NCBI RefSeq assembly: GCF_027596085.1
Contig: NC_072465.1
Location: 6,986,102-7,050,101, forward strand
DNA length: 64,000 nucleotides
Source: Anoplopoma fimbria
Taxonomy: Eukaryota; Chordata; Actinopteri; Perciformes; Anoplopomatidae
Reading direction: 5' to 3'
Shown here: one piece after another, positions 48,000 to 60,089 of the stretch
How positions within the stretch are numbered: position 1 is the stretch's first letter
Layout of the letters: each line of letters begins with the position of its first letter
Position numbers and translations under genes: made by a program
The notes under the pieces: generated by a model
Told to the model about the DNA's origin: nothing
Seen by the model: the letters and a program-made list of their open reading frames with translations, nothing else
The model's database searches: none

Positions 48000-50820
48000 C
48001 ATATTCAAAGCCATACTTGTGGCTCATGAATAACAAGATGAAGTTAAAAACAGTCAGTTTGATCACGACTTCCATCCTGTGATATTTCACCAGGCGTGAA
48101 GCGTCAAAGCTTTCATTTCTGATGCTTTGAGTTGGATTTCTGAGGTAGTGTGGCCTTCGCACAGTGCCATGTGGAGAGTAATAGAAATTGGTGATGAGTA
48201 TGTGGTATCCATGGTGACCAGCCCGTAGTTAAAGGAAGGGATTCTCTGCCAGCATTGTGTGTCTAGACCAAGAGAGTGTCTCCAGTTGGGTGAAGCAAGT
48301 CTGTCGCGTCTCGCTTTCATGTGCTAGATCAGAGCCATGCTAATGTTACTTTCAGCAGCATTAGCAGCACTCGGCTCAGCCTTGCTTTAATTGCCGAGTG
48401 TCCATAGCAACCGGTGATTGTGAATAACACGCTAGGCTTTTTTTTGTTTTGTTTATAAGACCAGTCTCAAAATCAGCAGGTCGCTAAACCTGCTGCCTTT
48501 TGTATTGTGCTTTTCAGAAATCAAATTAAGAAATTACAAATGAATAATTTAAACAGTTTGAGTGTCATTGGTTGAATTGAACTGAAACTACAGTATGTTT
48601 ATCTTGCAATAACCATATTTTCTTATTTGGAATACCATTTTTTGTGTCACAGTGTTGTTTTGATAATTATTTCATTTATTTTTGAACAAGTACTCCACCC
48701 ACCACTGATTCAAGCATTGTTGCACTGTTGTACATGTGAGCCTACAGCAATTCAGAAGTTCTATAGCTAACTCACGTTGGCCGCTGCAAGGGCTGCTACA
48801 ACAGGATTGCACTGAATTAGACTTTAATTATTAATGGCAGATTGAATTTTTTTTTGATAATCCAGGAAAGGTAGTTAAAAAAATACACCTTTAAAAAAAG
48901 GGAAATCAAGAGAGACTTTAGCAAGGGTTTAGGGGTTAAATCTCCAGCTCTATAAATCCCACTGTAGACCTGTGGTTCTGTACATGTAATTTACGTGGCA
49001 TCAGTTCATCACAAATCCAAAGTCTGTCCAGACATGCACACATTACAGTCCTCATACTATTTACAGCTTGTGTATTGTAGAGCTGATTTTCCCTCTCATA
49101 AACGGCTATTATTCATCACCCTGTCATCTCAGCAACCTGCCAAACATTCAGCCTGACCATGAGCAGACATGTCCAAGAGCAGCATTGACGGGCATGATCA
49201 GGAAGTCTAAATATGTGTGTGAGAGATACTAGTAGATGTTTGGCCACAATGCAAGGTATATATATATGATATATATTCAGATAGACAAGTTTTGGATATA
49301 GGGAATATAGAGACACAAAGGATAAAGTAATGTCAATAGAATATAACTGCCTTATTGATTTTACTATTGGGGTCTTAATGTATTTTTCTCAGAGTTAGCT
49401 GCTATTTGATGGCTCAGCTGTTGCCATGTTGAGAGCCGTGTGGAGGCAATCCCCCAATCATAGATATACTTTGTAATTCAAATGAACCCCCTTTAAAAAT
49501 AACTTAAATTATTATCTTTCAACGTGGTCAGCTAATACCTGTATTACCTAACCACATTATGGCCTATATCAAGGTTACTTGTGTAGTTGCGTATTATATA
49601 TGTGATAAGCATCGGCAGACTGTGGGGGGACCTAGGAGAGGTCTTTGAGGTTCTGATAAGCATTTACCACCTGTTCCCCAGGGCCATAGATCCTGGCATT
49701 TGATAGCAGCTCAATCAACGTGGCATTGCTGGTATTTGGCAGCGTTATCGACTGACAGATAATCACCTCATTGTCCTGCATCTATGTCCTGCCACAGCTC
49801 AATAACAGAGCTGGAAGAAAACCAGCAAACCAGCCGTGACCCTTAATGAAATACAGTATTCCAGCATCCCTCTGCTAATCCAGCCAGGTATCTCATTAGC
49901 TATCTGGTTGTGTGGTATTTGGAGCAGGTGGGCAGGCTCGTTGCGGATGCTGACTGACATCCCCTTTCATCTCAGGCCCAGACCTGCTCTTTCTTTTATG
50001 GGTCTCAGCCTCGCATAATGAGAGCTGCAGAAAAATAGACGAGGACCACATATTATCTCAGCTGCGATGGTGAGACATGTCATCTTGCTGCCCAACAGTG
50101 AGATCACCATCAAGACAAGGCATTTTTATACATTCACTGTTTGGTTAAGCACATGAGGTATGGATAAGGTGTTTTTTTATTTGCACTCTGGCAGATAAAC
50201 TCTGTTGTACTACATGCATGCTTCAGAAAACGCTTAACGATGTTGGCACAAAGACAAACTGTTTTGTATTGATCTAACAATGATTTATGAATGTGCTAAA
50301 ATGCCGCTTGTCATAGGACCATTCGCGGTATCTGGGCCAGTCCTGGGTTATGACCTATCACACACATTCACACACACAGACATTTCATGCTTTCCCACAC
50401 ACTGACCTCATGGTTGGCACACATGTTATAGTGTTTTATCATAGCGTCTTTAAGCCAGGAGACAGCTGTGGACCAGCAGCCGCCCTGTCACACAGCAGGA
50501 CAGTAACATGGACGGCTGACACGACACTCTACATAAAGTTAACATAGGGCTGCCCTCAAAAACATTCAATGGTTTAAAAAGTGTCCAAGTTGATGTTTTT
50601 ATGCTGCTTTTAATGTTGTTCACAGGAATCTCTGTGACTTGACACCTGTACTTAATGTTGACAAAACCGAATTAAAGGGTTTATTATTATAGTTATATAT
50701 AGAAATCTGCAATTATTCAGAATCTGCGCTTGGACTTATCTAACCAGCAGAGAAATTAAAAATGTTTGTGAATTTTGTTTTTTTGATCCACATATGCATT
50801 TGAAAACATACCTTTTATAA
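48000..50820. other. Intergenic stretch without recognised genes
   Basis: Unique AT-rich DNA with a short TA-rich tract near 49254-49277. Frames of about 60-77 codons have no family likeness and no splice context. Confidence 0.4.
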
Positions 50821-50826
50821 GGTTAA

Positions 50827-51043
50827 GGGGCGGCTGTGGCTCATGAGGTAGAGCGCTCGTCCTGCAACCACAAGGTTGGTGGTCCACATGCCGAGGTGTC
50901 CTTGAGCGAGACACCTAACCCCAAGTTGCTCCTCGGGCACTTCTTAGCAGCCCACTGCTCCTCAGGGATGGGTTAAATGCAGAAGGAAATTTCGTGTATA
51001 TATGTATGTCCATGAACAATAAAGCTGATATTCATATTCATAA
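50827..51043 (+). mobile_element. tRNA-derived SINE, B box deleted
   Basis: The head CGGCTGTGGCTCATGAGGTA includes an RNA polymerase III A-box-like TGGCTCATGAGG (50837-50848). It continues with TCCTGCAACCACAAGGTTGG, then GGTGTCCTTGAGCGAGACAC, CTAACCCCAAGTTGCTCC, AAATTTCGTG and an AATAAAGCTGATATTC tail. Fish members of this family carry a GGTTCGATCC B box after GGTTGGT. Here the sequence jumps from GGTTGGTGGTCC to CATGCCGAGG, so the B box and the following CCGGCTC block are missing. The copy is therefore probably unable to be transcribed by Pol III. It is not a functional tRNA gene. Confidence 0.75.
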
Positions 51044-51049
51044 TACTTA

Positions 51050-54000
51050 TGGATATTCAGAGACTTTGATAACAATATCTCCAGTATTTTTTTGACTATA
51101 CACAGGCAGCTTTCAGCTATAATTAAATAAATTATATAAAATATTATTAAATAAAGAAATCAAATACGGAATTATTGAATAATCTAACAAAGATGACAAG
51201 GGGCCATCACTACGCCATTACCCCATCTAACATGTTTTATTTTTCAATAAGTGGAAAAGAATGGTATTCAATGACTTAAATGATGGATAGAGAAGCAAAA
51301 TTCAAATTAAATTTGTACCAACATTGTTTAGCATTTTTTTTTTTTTCTATAAATCTTTAACTGGGTGGTAGCAGATGTAGTGTTGTAGATTGGACATAAA
51401 CTGAGGCTGTATATGAGCCCTGTATTTGGAGATCCATGGGCTTATTTACAATAGAATCTGTCTTGAATTTATGATCCTTTATTCTGCTATGAGACTTAAC
51501 TTAAAAAAAATCTAACACTAGCAAGTATTAGGGCTCTGTCTAAGTCAATCAACAGAAAGAAATCTCCAGATTGGAACAACTCTAATTTTAATCAGCACCA
51601 TAAAGTAAATAGATCTCATCTTCTAGAGAATCTAGATCTTAGATTACATGTGTGAGGGCTGCTTCCTCTGAAGGTTAGATTTTTACACTGTTTTAACGCC
51701 TTTATAGTCTCAGATTTTTGACTCTAAACAGTCCTTTATGCGTAAATCAAAAATATTTTCTTCTACATGATGTCAAAGTAAGGCTTATAACAGTAAAGTC
51801 AGTTCTTTACCAGCACATAAAGATGTTTACAGTATTAACAGTAACCTCTGGAGCGCAGTCAGGCTGCAGCAGCTAGTAATCTGAGGCTAGAACAGGCTCT
51901 TCTCTCTGACCTCTCTGACCTCTCTCTTCAAGCCGCTCTGTAATTACTTTGACCTGCAAAGACTGACTGGCTCTCCTCAGCACACTTCAAAAGAGAGCAT
52001 CCCTCGCACATTCACTCTCAGGATGACTACAGCTGTTACGATATCAGCTGAGGTGAACACCTCACAGAGGTCAAATTCCTACCTTTCCCTCATCCCTTCC
52101 ATAGGTTAAAGAGAGACCCAGATAGAACATGTAATAAACACTCCACTGTGTGTCGAAAATTCACACAACACACAAACCCTTTTGGAAATCTAAACACTCA
52201 GCCTGGTGCCACAAATAGAGATTAGCAAACACAACCTAATTCTACCAGCAATAAAATGAACACGGAAATTTGAGTATTAAATTGTATATTGTATTCAGGC
52301 TTATTAAACAACAGCCCATTCACGAAAGCTGCATTTTAAACCACAGTAGCCACTGTACAGTGCACGCCGTGCATGGGCATAGTAAACTAGATCTCCTCTA
52401 CTCCAGCAATCACAGAAGCAGCATGGCCTCCATTTACAAAGTACTGCATTAAAGTCGAAGCCTCCATTATCTATCAAAGGTACCCCACTGTAAGCAGTGT
52501 GTAGCAGCAGGTCTTCGCTTGGCCTGCCTCCTGCGATTTCCATTTTTTATTCCTGTATGAACAGCTACAAGGCTTTTTACCAAAGCAACAATAGGTGCAA
52601 TTCTTTAAATGTATTTTATATTCATGACTTCATTGGCAATGGGAAGTTAATTTGTCCTATTGTACAACAGCATCGAGCAAGGCTGTGCAACACACAACAG
52701 CAATGCAGAGGATAGTGACAGTGGGGGAAAACAGTTTTCTCAGTAAACTTAAAGCCTCAATAAAGGCTTCGAGTCGGGGTTACGCCGTGAGGCATGCGCC
52801 TTCAAAGAGACATCTACATAGATTACAATGACAGCGTATCTGTTGTGTGAGCCGTGCGATGAAAAAAACATATCTGATATACTTGTAGTCTAGACAGGGT
52901 TTATCCAATCCTGGGTTGTATTAATTCAATCAAACATTAGCGGTTGTTGCAGATACACCTGATGGATATCTGCACTCTACTGAGTGCATCTTTCTAGTTA
53001 TGGCTGTTTTTCTATAACCCTTAAATGTATTTGCACTAATTAGTTTTCAGTATATAGTTTGTATTGTCGGGAGGCAGATTTAAACATTCCCTTACCAATT
53101 TCAGAGGATGTGAACAAGGGTTTCACGCGTGCAAATACTGGACGAAATTCAAAATACACAAGTTCCCCAAGTGCCTTCGTTACCCTTACTCACTGAGTAA
53201 AACAAACTCAGAATTACTAAATCTGCAGGCCTCATGGGAGTTAAAAATAAAAAGCAACTGCCCACTTCTCTTCCCCAGATTTTCCGTTCTTCACAAGCCT
53301 AAACCTTGTCTTCTCTCGCTTATGACAGCCCATAACCGGCAGGCTTAGCATGAGCCTTGCTCAAAGCAGAGAGGATTAGAGGGTAATTAAAATGAACGCG
53401 CTGATGTCATCTAAACTTACTTGTTTGGCGGACGGCACCAACTAACACTGCTCTATTGAATCCCCCTCATTCGCCCATATTCCTGGGTGCAATTAAAAGC
53501 AACACTTGTTCCACGAGGGAAGTCACACAGGACGCTGTGGTGACTGGCTGGAGTCCCAATGTGCTGCAAGGCTTCTTCTGCTGAAAGAATGTGGGGTGAA
53601 ATATCTAATGGCAAATAAAAGAAAAATATCTCAGTACAGGAACGCCACTCTCCTCTATGGGAGGCATGGCAGTAATTCACTGTCTTCAGGTTAAAAAAAA
53701 ATACCAGTCGTCATTCTGTAATAAAATGTGCTGACCTTTTTATTGTAATTTGTGGTGACCTTTCCTTGAACTCAGCGTGAAAGCATCATCTAATACAGAT
53801 GTGCGTGTGGTGGTGGGGGCAACAACTGTTGGGTAAAATTATGAGCAAGGATGATAGCAGTGTGATGCAGTCGCAAGGCCTCATATAGTGTTGGAGGGAA
53901 TTCACACATAGGGACATGTGAAGGTTAGAAGGCGGTGCGGTGGGTACACGACATCTAAGTTTATAATTCTCCGTTGTGCACTCAAAGAATTCAGTGACCT

Positions 54001-55900
54001 CGTCTCAAGCATAAATAAATAAATAGAAATAAGGTCATGGCTGTTCACAGCCGAGTGTCAAGTTAAAGGTCAGTGACTGAAGAGGAGTTGAGTCGGATCA
54101 AACAACAGCGGTGAACGGAGGTGCCTTGTTTTCAGTACTGCAGGTGACAACACTTCACCATCACTTTGGCTGACGCTGAACAGGGTCCGCAGCAGAAAGA
54201 CCTCATTTTATTCCCAGTTTCCTTTCTGCTGATTGTCATAGCGGCCTTGACCTCAATCGTTCCCACTCACTCAAGTTAGTGAGTCATTTTAAAAAGAGAA
54301 GTTAAAAAGGACAAGATAAGAGCATCTAGTGCTCACTCGCTGGAGGCAAAGGTCGCCATGTGGGAGCGGAATTGCATATGTTGTATACGAACAAGTACTG
54401 ACTGTGTAAACAAATGCTTTCACATCTCGTTCCTCTGTGCCATAGAGCGCAATTGTTGTCCAAAAAATACTAAAAACATATAAATGAGCCACACCGTTGC
54501 ACTGGGTGACTTGTTCCTTCATTCCAATGAGCACAGGAACTGAAGTTTATATTTGCTACAGTTCCTCTTACATCATCCCTCCACTGTAGCACAGTAAAAC
54601 TGTGACTGAAAATAGTCCCAAACAAATACACCATTACTAATGTTTGAGTAATGTTTTTTCTAAATGTGTGGCTGTTTTAGGAAAATATTTTGCATTTAAA
54701 AATAAAGTAGATATGTATATTTGTGACCCATTCTATAAAATGTACATATTCAGAAGGAACCTCTGGGCTGAGAGCCTCAGACAGGGAAGGGAAGTTGGAA
54801 AGTCCAAAAAACGCATTGGTAGTTTTAGTATTTTAATAGGATTTGACTAAAAGAAAAATATCAAATATTCCTAAACTTATTCTGCAATTTTCAGATTTCA
54901 TACCTATGATAATCTGTGATGGTTCATTAACTCATCATTTTATTGGATTGACTGGACCTAATTTATTTTGTAATACACAATCATATTGGTTAAAATAAGC
55001 AGTGGGACAAAACCCCAAAACATCAGCATAAAGTCCTTTAAAGCAAGATAAAGGAATAATAGTGTATAACTGTGATCCAAGATAGTGTAAAGTGTTAAAA
55101 AGCAAATGAAACTAAATAATTTACAAACACCATACATAGATCAAAATTAGGAGAAAATGAGTTGAAGCAAGCCATTAATCTTTCTTGAAATAAAGGCTTT
55201 TACAGGAGTAATCCGATCCCTAAATCCCCATATCTCAATTACCCTTTCCCTCTAAATCTTTACTGATAGAGATGCATTTATTTCCCCGCTTCCTTTTGGA
55301 GGAATCAGAAACAGATGTAGGGAAACACTAGCGCTGGCAAAACAACACGACATGATTAGGAAAAAGGGGATGGATGACAACATACGGGGCCCCAACACCT
55401 ATAAATGGATACTTTTCATGGGGACAGGCAACATTGTGTGATCTGGGGCAGAGGTCCAATCGCTTCACGCCAGCAGAGGCTCAATGGAGCTTTTTTTCAA
55501 AGAAGTGAACTCTGAGAAAGTGCCAGGTCACGCTGAGAAAAACAGCCCCGATGGTGAAGGGCTGACCTAGCATTTAGATGAGTTAGCCTCCATATCCTAC
55601 TCTCATCAGGGAACAAGCATGAAGTCCACACCGTGTGGACTGGAAAGACGAGCCGGAGCAGCTCTCTGTGTTTTACATATACAGAGAAAGTGGCCGCATT
55701 CTTTCTGGTTCATCATATTACAGCGTAGCGGATATCTGCCCCTTTTGACATTGACCTTTGGTTGCAGTCCGCAGTGGAAGTGGAGCAGAGCTTGGCTGAC
55801 TTTAGGTGTGCGCTGTGACAGGCCCTTGGTCCCTGTTCTCCCGCCCCTCTGTTTCTGCAGGCAGCCTCCAAAGGAGACTTGTCAAGCCCAAGGGTCTGGT
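51050..55900. other. Intergenic stretch without recognised genes
   Basis: AT-rich unique DNA with a T13 tract at 51334-51346. No coherent exon, RNA gene or repeat family recognised. Confidence 0.4.
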
Positions 55901-55928
55901 TAATGCACTCTCATCCACACAAACAAAC

Positions 55929-55939
55929 ACAGACAAACA

Positions 55940-55986
<47 letters not shown>

Positions 55987-56018
55987 ACACAAACACACAC
56001 ACACACACACACACACAA
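55929..56018 (+). repeat. Compound (CA)n array with AGAC and AAAC interruptions
   Basis: About 90 bases of CA repeats broken at 55981 (AGAC) and 55991 (AAAC). Frames across it on both strands are repeat artefacts. Confidence 0.93.
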
Positions 56019-56249
56019 GTACCTTTTCACTTTGTTCTCAGAGGAAACTAAATAATTCACCATCTTCATCAAGCTAAACAAATCAGCTCCTATACCACCT
56101 TTGGAATATTTGCAGAGGCTTATATATAAGGTGTTCTACTAAATAATGCATATTTCAATCATGGGTAACTTAAAGACATTCCTAGAACAAACTAAAACAG
56201 AGGTGTCTGAGTTTTTCTAAGTTAGTTTAGAATATCTAATGCCCCTAGG

Positions 56250-56725
56250 GCAGTAATGGAGGAAGTGCTCAAGCCTTTACTTAAGTAAAAGTAATAATTC
56301 CACACTGTAAAAATGATCCACTACAAGTAAAGAGTCATGCATTGAAACTGCTACATAAGTAAAAGTATGTAAGCACAATCGGGGAAATGTACTTACTCAA
56401 TGCTGAACATTTTTAAACAATTTTGTTAAGCAAAATTATCTAAAACTGTAAAGCAGAAAATCCACAGCTGCTACAATAAAATAAATAAATAATATATATA
56501 CACTAATCGTTCATATATACATATAAGTGCAAACATCTTAACTTGTAAAGTAACTAGCAACTAAAATGATCAAATAATAAGAGGAGTAAAAAGTAAAATG
56601 TTTCCCTCTGAGATGTAGTGGAGTAGAGGTAGTAAGTGGCATGACAATAAAATACCCAAGTAAAGTACAACTACCTAAAATGTGTAGATAAGTACAGTAC
56701 TTGAGTAAATGTACATAGGGTTCTG
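56250..56725 (+). mobile_element. hAT-like non-autonomous element, copy 2 (ACTTAAGTAAAAGTA ends)
   Basis: It starts CAGTAATGGAGGAAGTGCTC, then CCTTTACTTAAGTAAAAGTA, TGATCCACTACAAGTAAAG and TACATAAGTAAAAGTA. The right end has AGATAAGTACAGTACTTGAG and TAAATGTACATAGGG. Same end structure as the element at 35424-35898 and closer to the family consensus (CAGTGGTGGAAGAAGTACTC). No ORF; mobilised only in trans, if at all. Confidence 0.65.
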
Positions 56726-57365
56726 GTTATTTGGGTCTTATCTCTGTGGTTTTGATGGTCATTTTAATCTGTTATGATATAGTTTTACTCACCACCACTG
56801 TAACTAGTGCAATGAGAATAAGCTTACTTCACTAAAAGAAGTCACACAGAGCAAAGATACGTGCTTGAAGACAATCGTACACGGTTTTCCAAACTCCCTT
56901 TTTTTTGCAAAACTAAACAATTTAACAAGGGCCAACAGTAAAATGTTCAGCCACAATGCCTGGTGTAATTATGGGTGCGGATTCCATACCTGCATTGTTT
57001 GGGCCACAGGTTTGTTGTAGTGTTACCAAATCTCAGCAATTTGTTGGGGCAGTCCAATGTTATCATAACCATTGGAAATTATGGAAAAAATGTTGAATTG
57101 TTAGCGGTGTCTAGGCATATACCAACATTACTTACCTACTGACCCCCACCATTGTTTTGTATTACATTGTGTTGCGAATTTTGAAGTCGGACTGCAGACG
57201 CCACAGTGAACGCTAACACCGGTGTCACAATTTTATTAACCGGTGTGAAAAATTCCTCACCAGCGCATCTCGACACTCAAGTTGAAATTTTCCTTTTAAT
57301 GTGAAATAAAATAGTATTTTACACATAAATAAGCCTAAATCTTTTTGTTAACTTGTGTGCGTCTT

Positions 57366-57391
57366 CCCCCCCCCCCAACCCCAACCCCAAC
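57366..57391 (+). repeat. C-rich tract with AACCCC units
   Basis: An 11-base C run followed by AACCCCAACCCCAAC. Simple sequence; too short and interrupted to be a telomeric remnant. Confidence 0.8.
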
Positions 57392-57399
57392 ACTTGAAT

Positions 57400-59860
57400 C
57401 TTTCTTGTAGACATAATGGCTGATAGTGAGGAGTCAGTAAATGCTCCCAGTCTGCCCAGATCAGTCTCTGTAGCTCAGTTACAGTTGTTCAACTCTAAAT
57501 TGGGAGTACAGGACTCGCTATCACAACTATCATCTCGCCCTTCTTATCAGTCAGGCGTGCTCTGAAGGCAAAACAACTCAAGACCGAATCCGAGGCACGC
57601 TAGTATATTTACGATGGCCTGCATGCAAAGTTCACTCATCTCCACTGCCTTGATTATTTATTTTCAAAAATGTAGCATGTTTTATTGCATAACTATCAGT
57701 TCCCCTTTTAACAAAATAAGACATAGCTGTTAGGAAGTGGAAAGATTACCAGAGGAGACAGTTCTTTTCTGATTCTGTCATTCCATCATGTGTTGAAGGC
57801 TATGATTGGCTATGTTTATAACCTAGACCTTTATTGCTTGTGATTTCTTTATGACTGTGTGTGTTTGGCCAGTAGGCAAAAAAATAGTCCTCTCACCCGG
57901 TCCCTTAAATAAAACAGAGAAAGTGTTTAAGGACGATTGGCTGGATCACTGTCAGCGTTTTTCCAAGGTTCACTGCAATATGACAACCTAATACCTCTGT
58001 ATTGCAACACAAGAAATCTGTTATGCAATATCATAACACATATCCAGCTGTGCTGTATTGTCTCATTTTGGAATCTACATATTTCCATCAGAAAACCCTA
58101 GAGACTGTGTACAATGAATAAACTCGCCTGGATTGTTTCCCTGAGCTTCATCTTAATCATGGAGAGTGAGGGAAGCCAGTCCTGCAGTATTAGGTGGGTT
58201 CTTGAACTCATCTTGGACTTTATTAAAACCAGTTGGAGCTCTTGTGATGTAGGGATTCCTAATAAGCCCATGACCTAGAATATAGATTTCTGCTCCCGAT
58301 ACGGTTTTAAAACAAGCCAGCAGACCTTATGGGTTTCATTACTGGAGGTACCGGAGACACAACAGAATCAGGGTGTAGAGTTAAGATAAATTTTGATAAG
58401 GTGAACCATAACTATATGCCTCAGCTAATAGCTTAGTAGAGAGGTCCACTGTTCAATAAGATCATCAGTTTGTATGTCGGACACTATGGCCAGACAAGAA
58501 CGTCAACATTGGACAGTTCTAAAGAACCCTAGATTTCTTTCCATGACAAATTTCAAATTCTAAATTCACTCTAATATCTGCATTTTTGCCCCTGCAATAA
58601 GGTTAAGATAAAGGATCATGGCAAATAGAATGAGGAAAAGGTATGGTACAAAGTCACTTTAAAATGATAACAGGTGCAGATTTACCACTCATAGGTTGTT
58701 AGTAATTCTTTAAATAATGGATCCTTGATTTCAGGTAAAAGCTGGCTTCTCATTTCTAGTTGCAAATTTTGCCGTCTGAAACGGTGAGAGTGAATGTGAT
58801 TAAGAGAGCCTAATGTTAAATCAAGAACACAACACAGCCAATGTGTAGAATATTGAAGTTTACATTTAAAAAAAAGTGAGCCTTTCCTTCAAAATATAAG
58901 TTGAACAACATCCGTGAAAGCTCCAAAATGCTCTGTCCTACTGACTTTTTAATATTTCCAGCTGACTCGTTTTAAAACTAAATCTTGTAAAGGGGTCTCA
59001 AATATGCACATCATGGCTATATACGTGATACTGTGCTAAAAGACAGAGGCTGAAGCTGCATGTCACAGGCATCCCATCAGAACATGATACTTGTAGAGGA
59101 AATGAAAATAAAGAAACATTATGCAATCTAAAGCTAGTCCTAGTATTTGAAGGAACAACAATACACATATATGATCAGATATGTATATTATTCCAACATC
59201 CGCCTCATTGGCTGCTTATTTTCAAACTGTATGTTTTCACCTTTCTTAACATTACAAGAATAAAGGCTTTTGGAGGAGGACTAACCAATGTGTCTGGCAA
59301 ACAAGATTATCTTGGGTAACTCTAACTGGGGTTGCTGGATCTAATTAAGAGTGGGACAAAGTCCACGCCATCTGGACTAGTCATGGATGTTATGACTAGT
59401 CATGACTAGAACGTGGAAGCAAGTAGTCCACTGAACCAACTTCTACACCCTTAGCCTGACTAGATGGATTCCCGTGCGATTTTGTGATATTGCGAGGTAA
59501 GTAATTCCTCAGGGTACTTGACAAGCTTGTGGCACACTAGCTGTACTATGTTTCTTTCTGCACAGATCAACAGACAAAGCATGCCAGGCTTTCTTGGCTA
59601 CACCATCAGGGACTCTAACTTCTGGCACCTTTGCTGCCACTGCTTCATCTCACAGTCTACACAGTAGACCGAAAGGCAGGCTTTACCCACAACCATCTCT
59701 CCTGGCAGCCGAGCATGCCCACTGTCACCAAATGCTAATGTTTGCACAGCATCTGGTTAAAGCAAATAAGCAATCTACTTTACGTCTTAGGTCTGCACTG
59801 GGTCGAAACACTGTGGTCTCGGCTTGTGTGAGTAAATGAACAAAACACGGCACCATCTGA
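57400..59860. other. Intergenic stretch without recognised genes
   Basis: Mostly AT-rich unique DNA. A short direct repeat (GACTAGTCATG at 59375 and 59394) ends in the 14-base palindrome CTAGTCATGACTAG (59396-59409). Nothing else identified. Confidence 0.4.
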
Positions 59861-59880
59861 GCGTGTCTCCCGTGTGACCG

Positions 59881-60085
59881 CATGGTGTTTACGCCCATCA
59901 TGCCCTGTTAATTACCCGCATGTCTCGGGAGCCTTCGGTTATATCCCCAGCGATAACTGGCAAAAAAAACGACCATATTCCATAAATTGATCTCATCTTT
60001 TAATCACCGTAATTGCCTGTATTGCTTTGAGGATTACCTGCCTTGTTCCTGGTGAGCTTTAATCTTGGGACTTCAAAACAAAAGA
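59881..60085. promoter_or_regulatory. Candidate conserved intergenic regulatory element (inferred)
   Basis: Repeat-free sequence with a forkhead-type TGTTTAC (59886-59892), a homeodomain-type TTAATTA (59908-59914), CCATATTCCATAAATTGATC and TTTTAATCACCGTAATTGCC. Similar in texture to vertebrate conserved non-coding elements; no comparison possible here. Confidence 0.25.
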
Positions 60086-60089
60086 CAGA

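Noticed and set aside
50827..50900. Possible tRNA gene
   Set aside because: The A-box-like head belongs to a SINE. No cloverleaf or B box can be formed.
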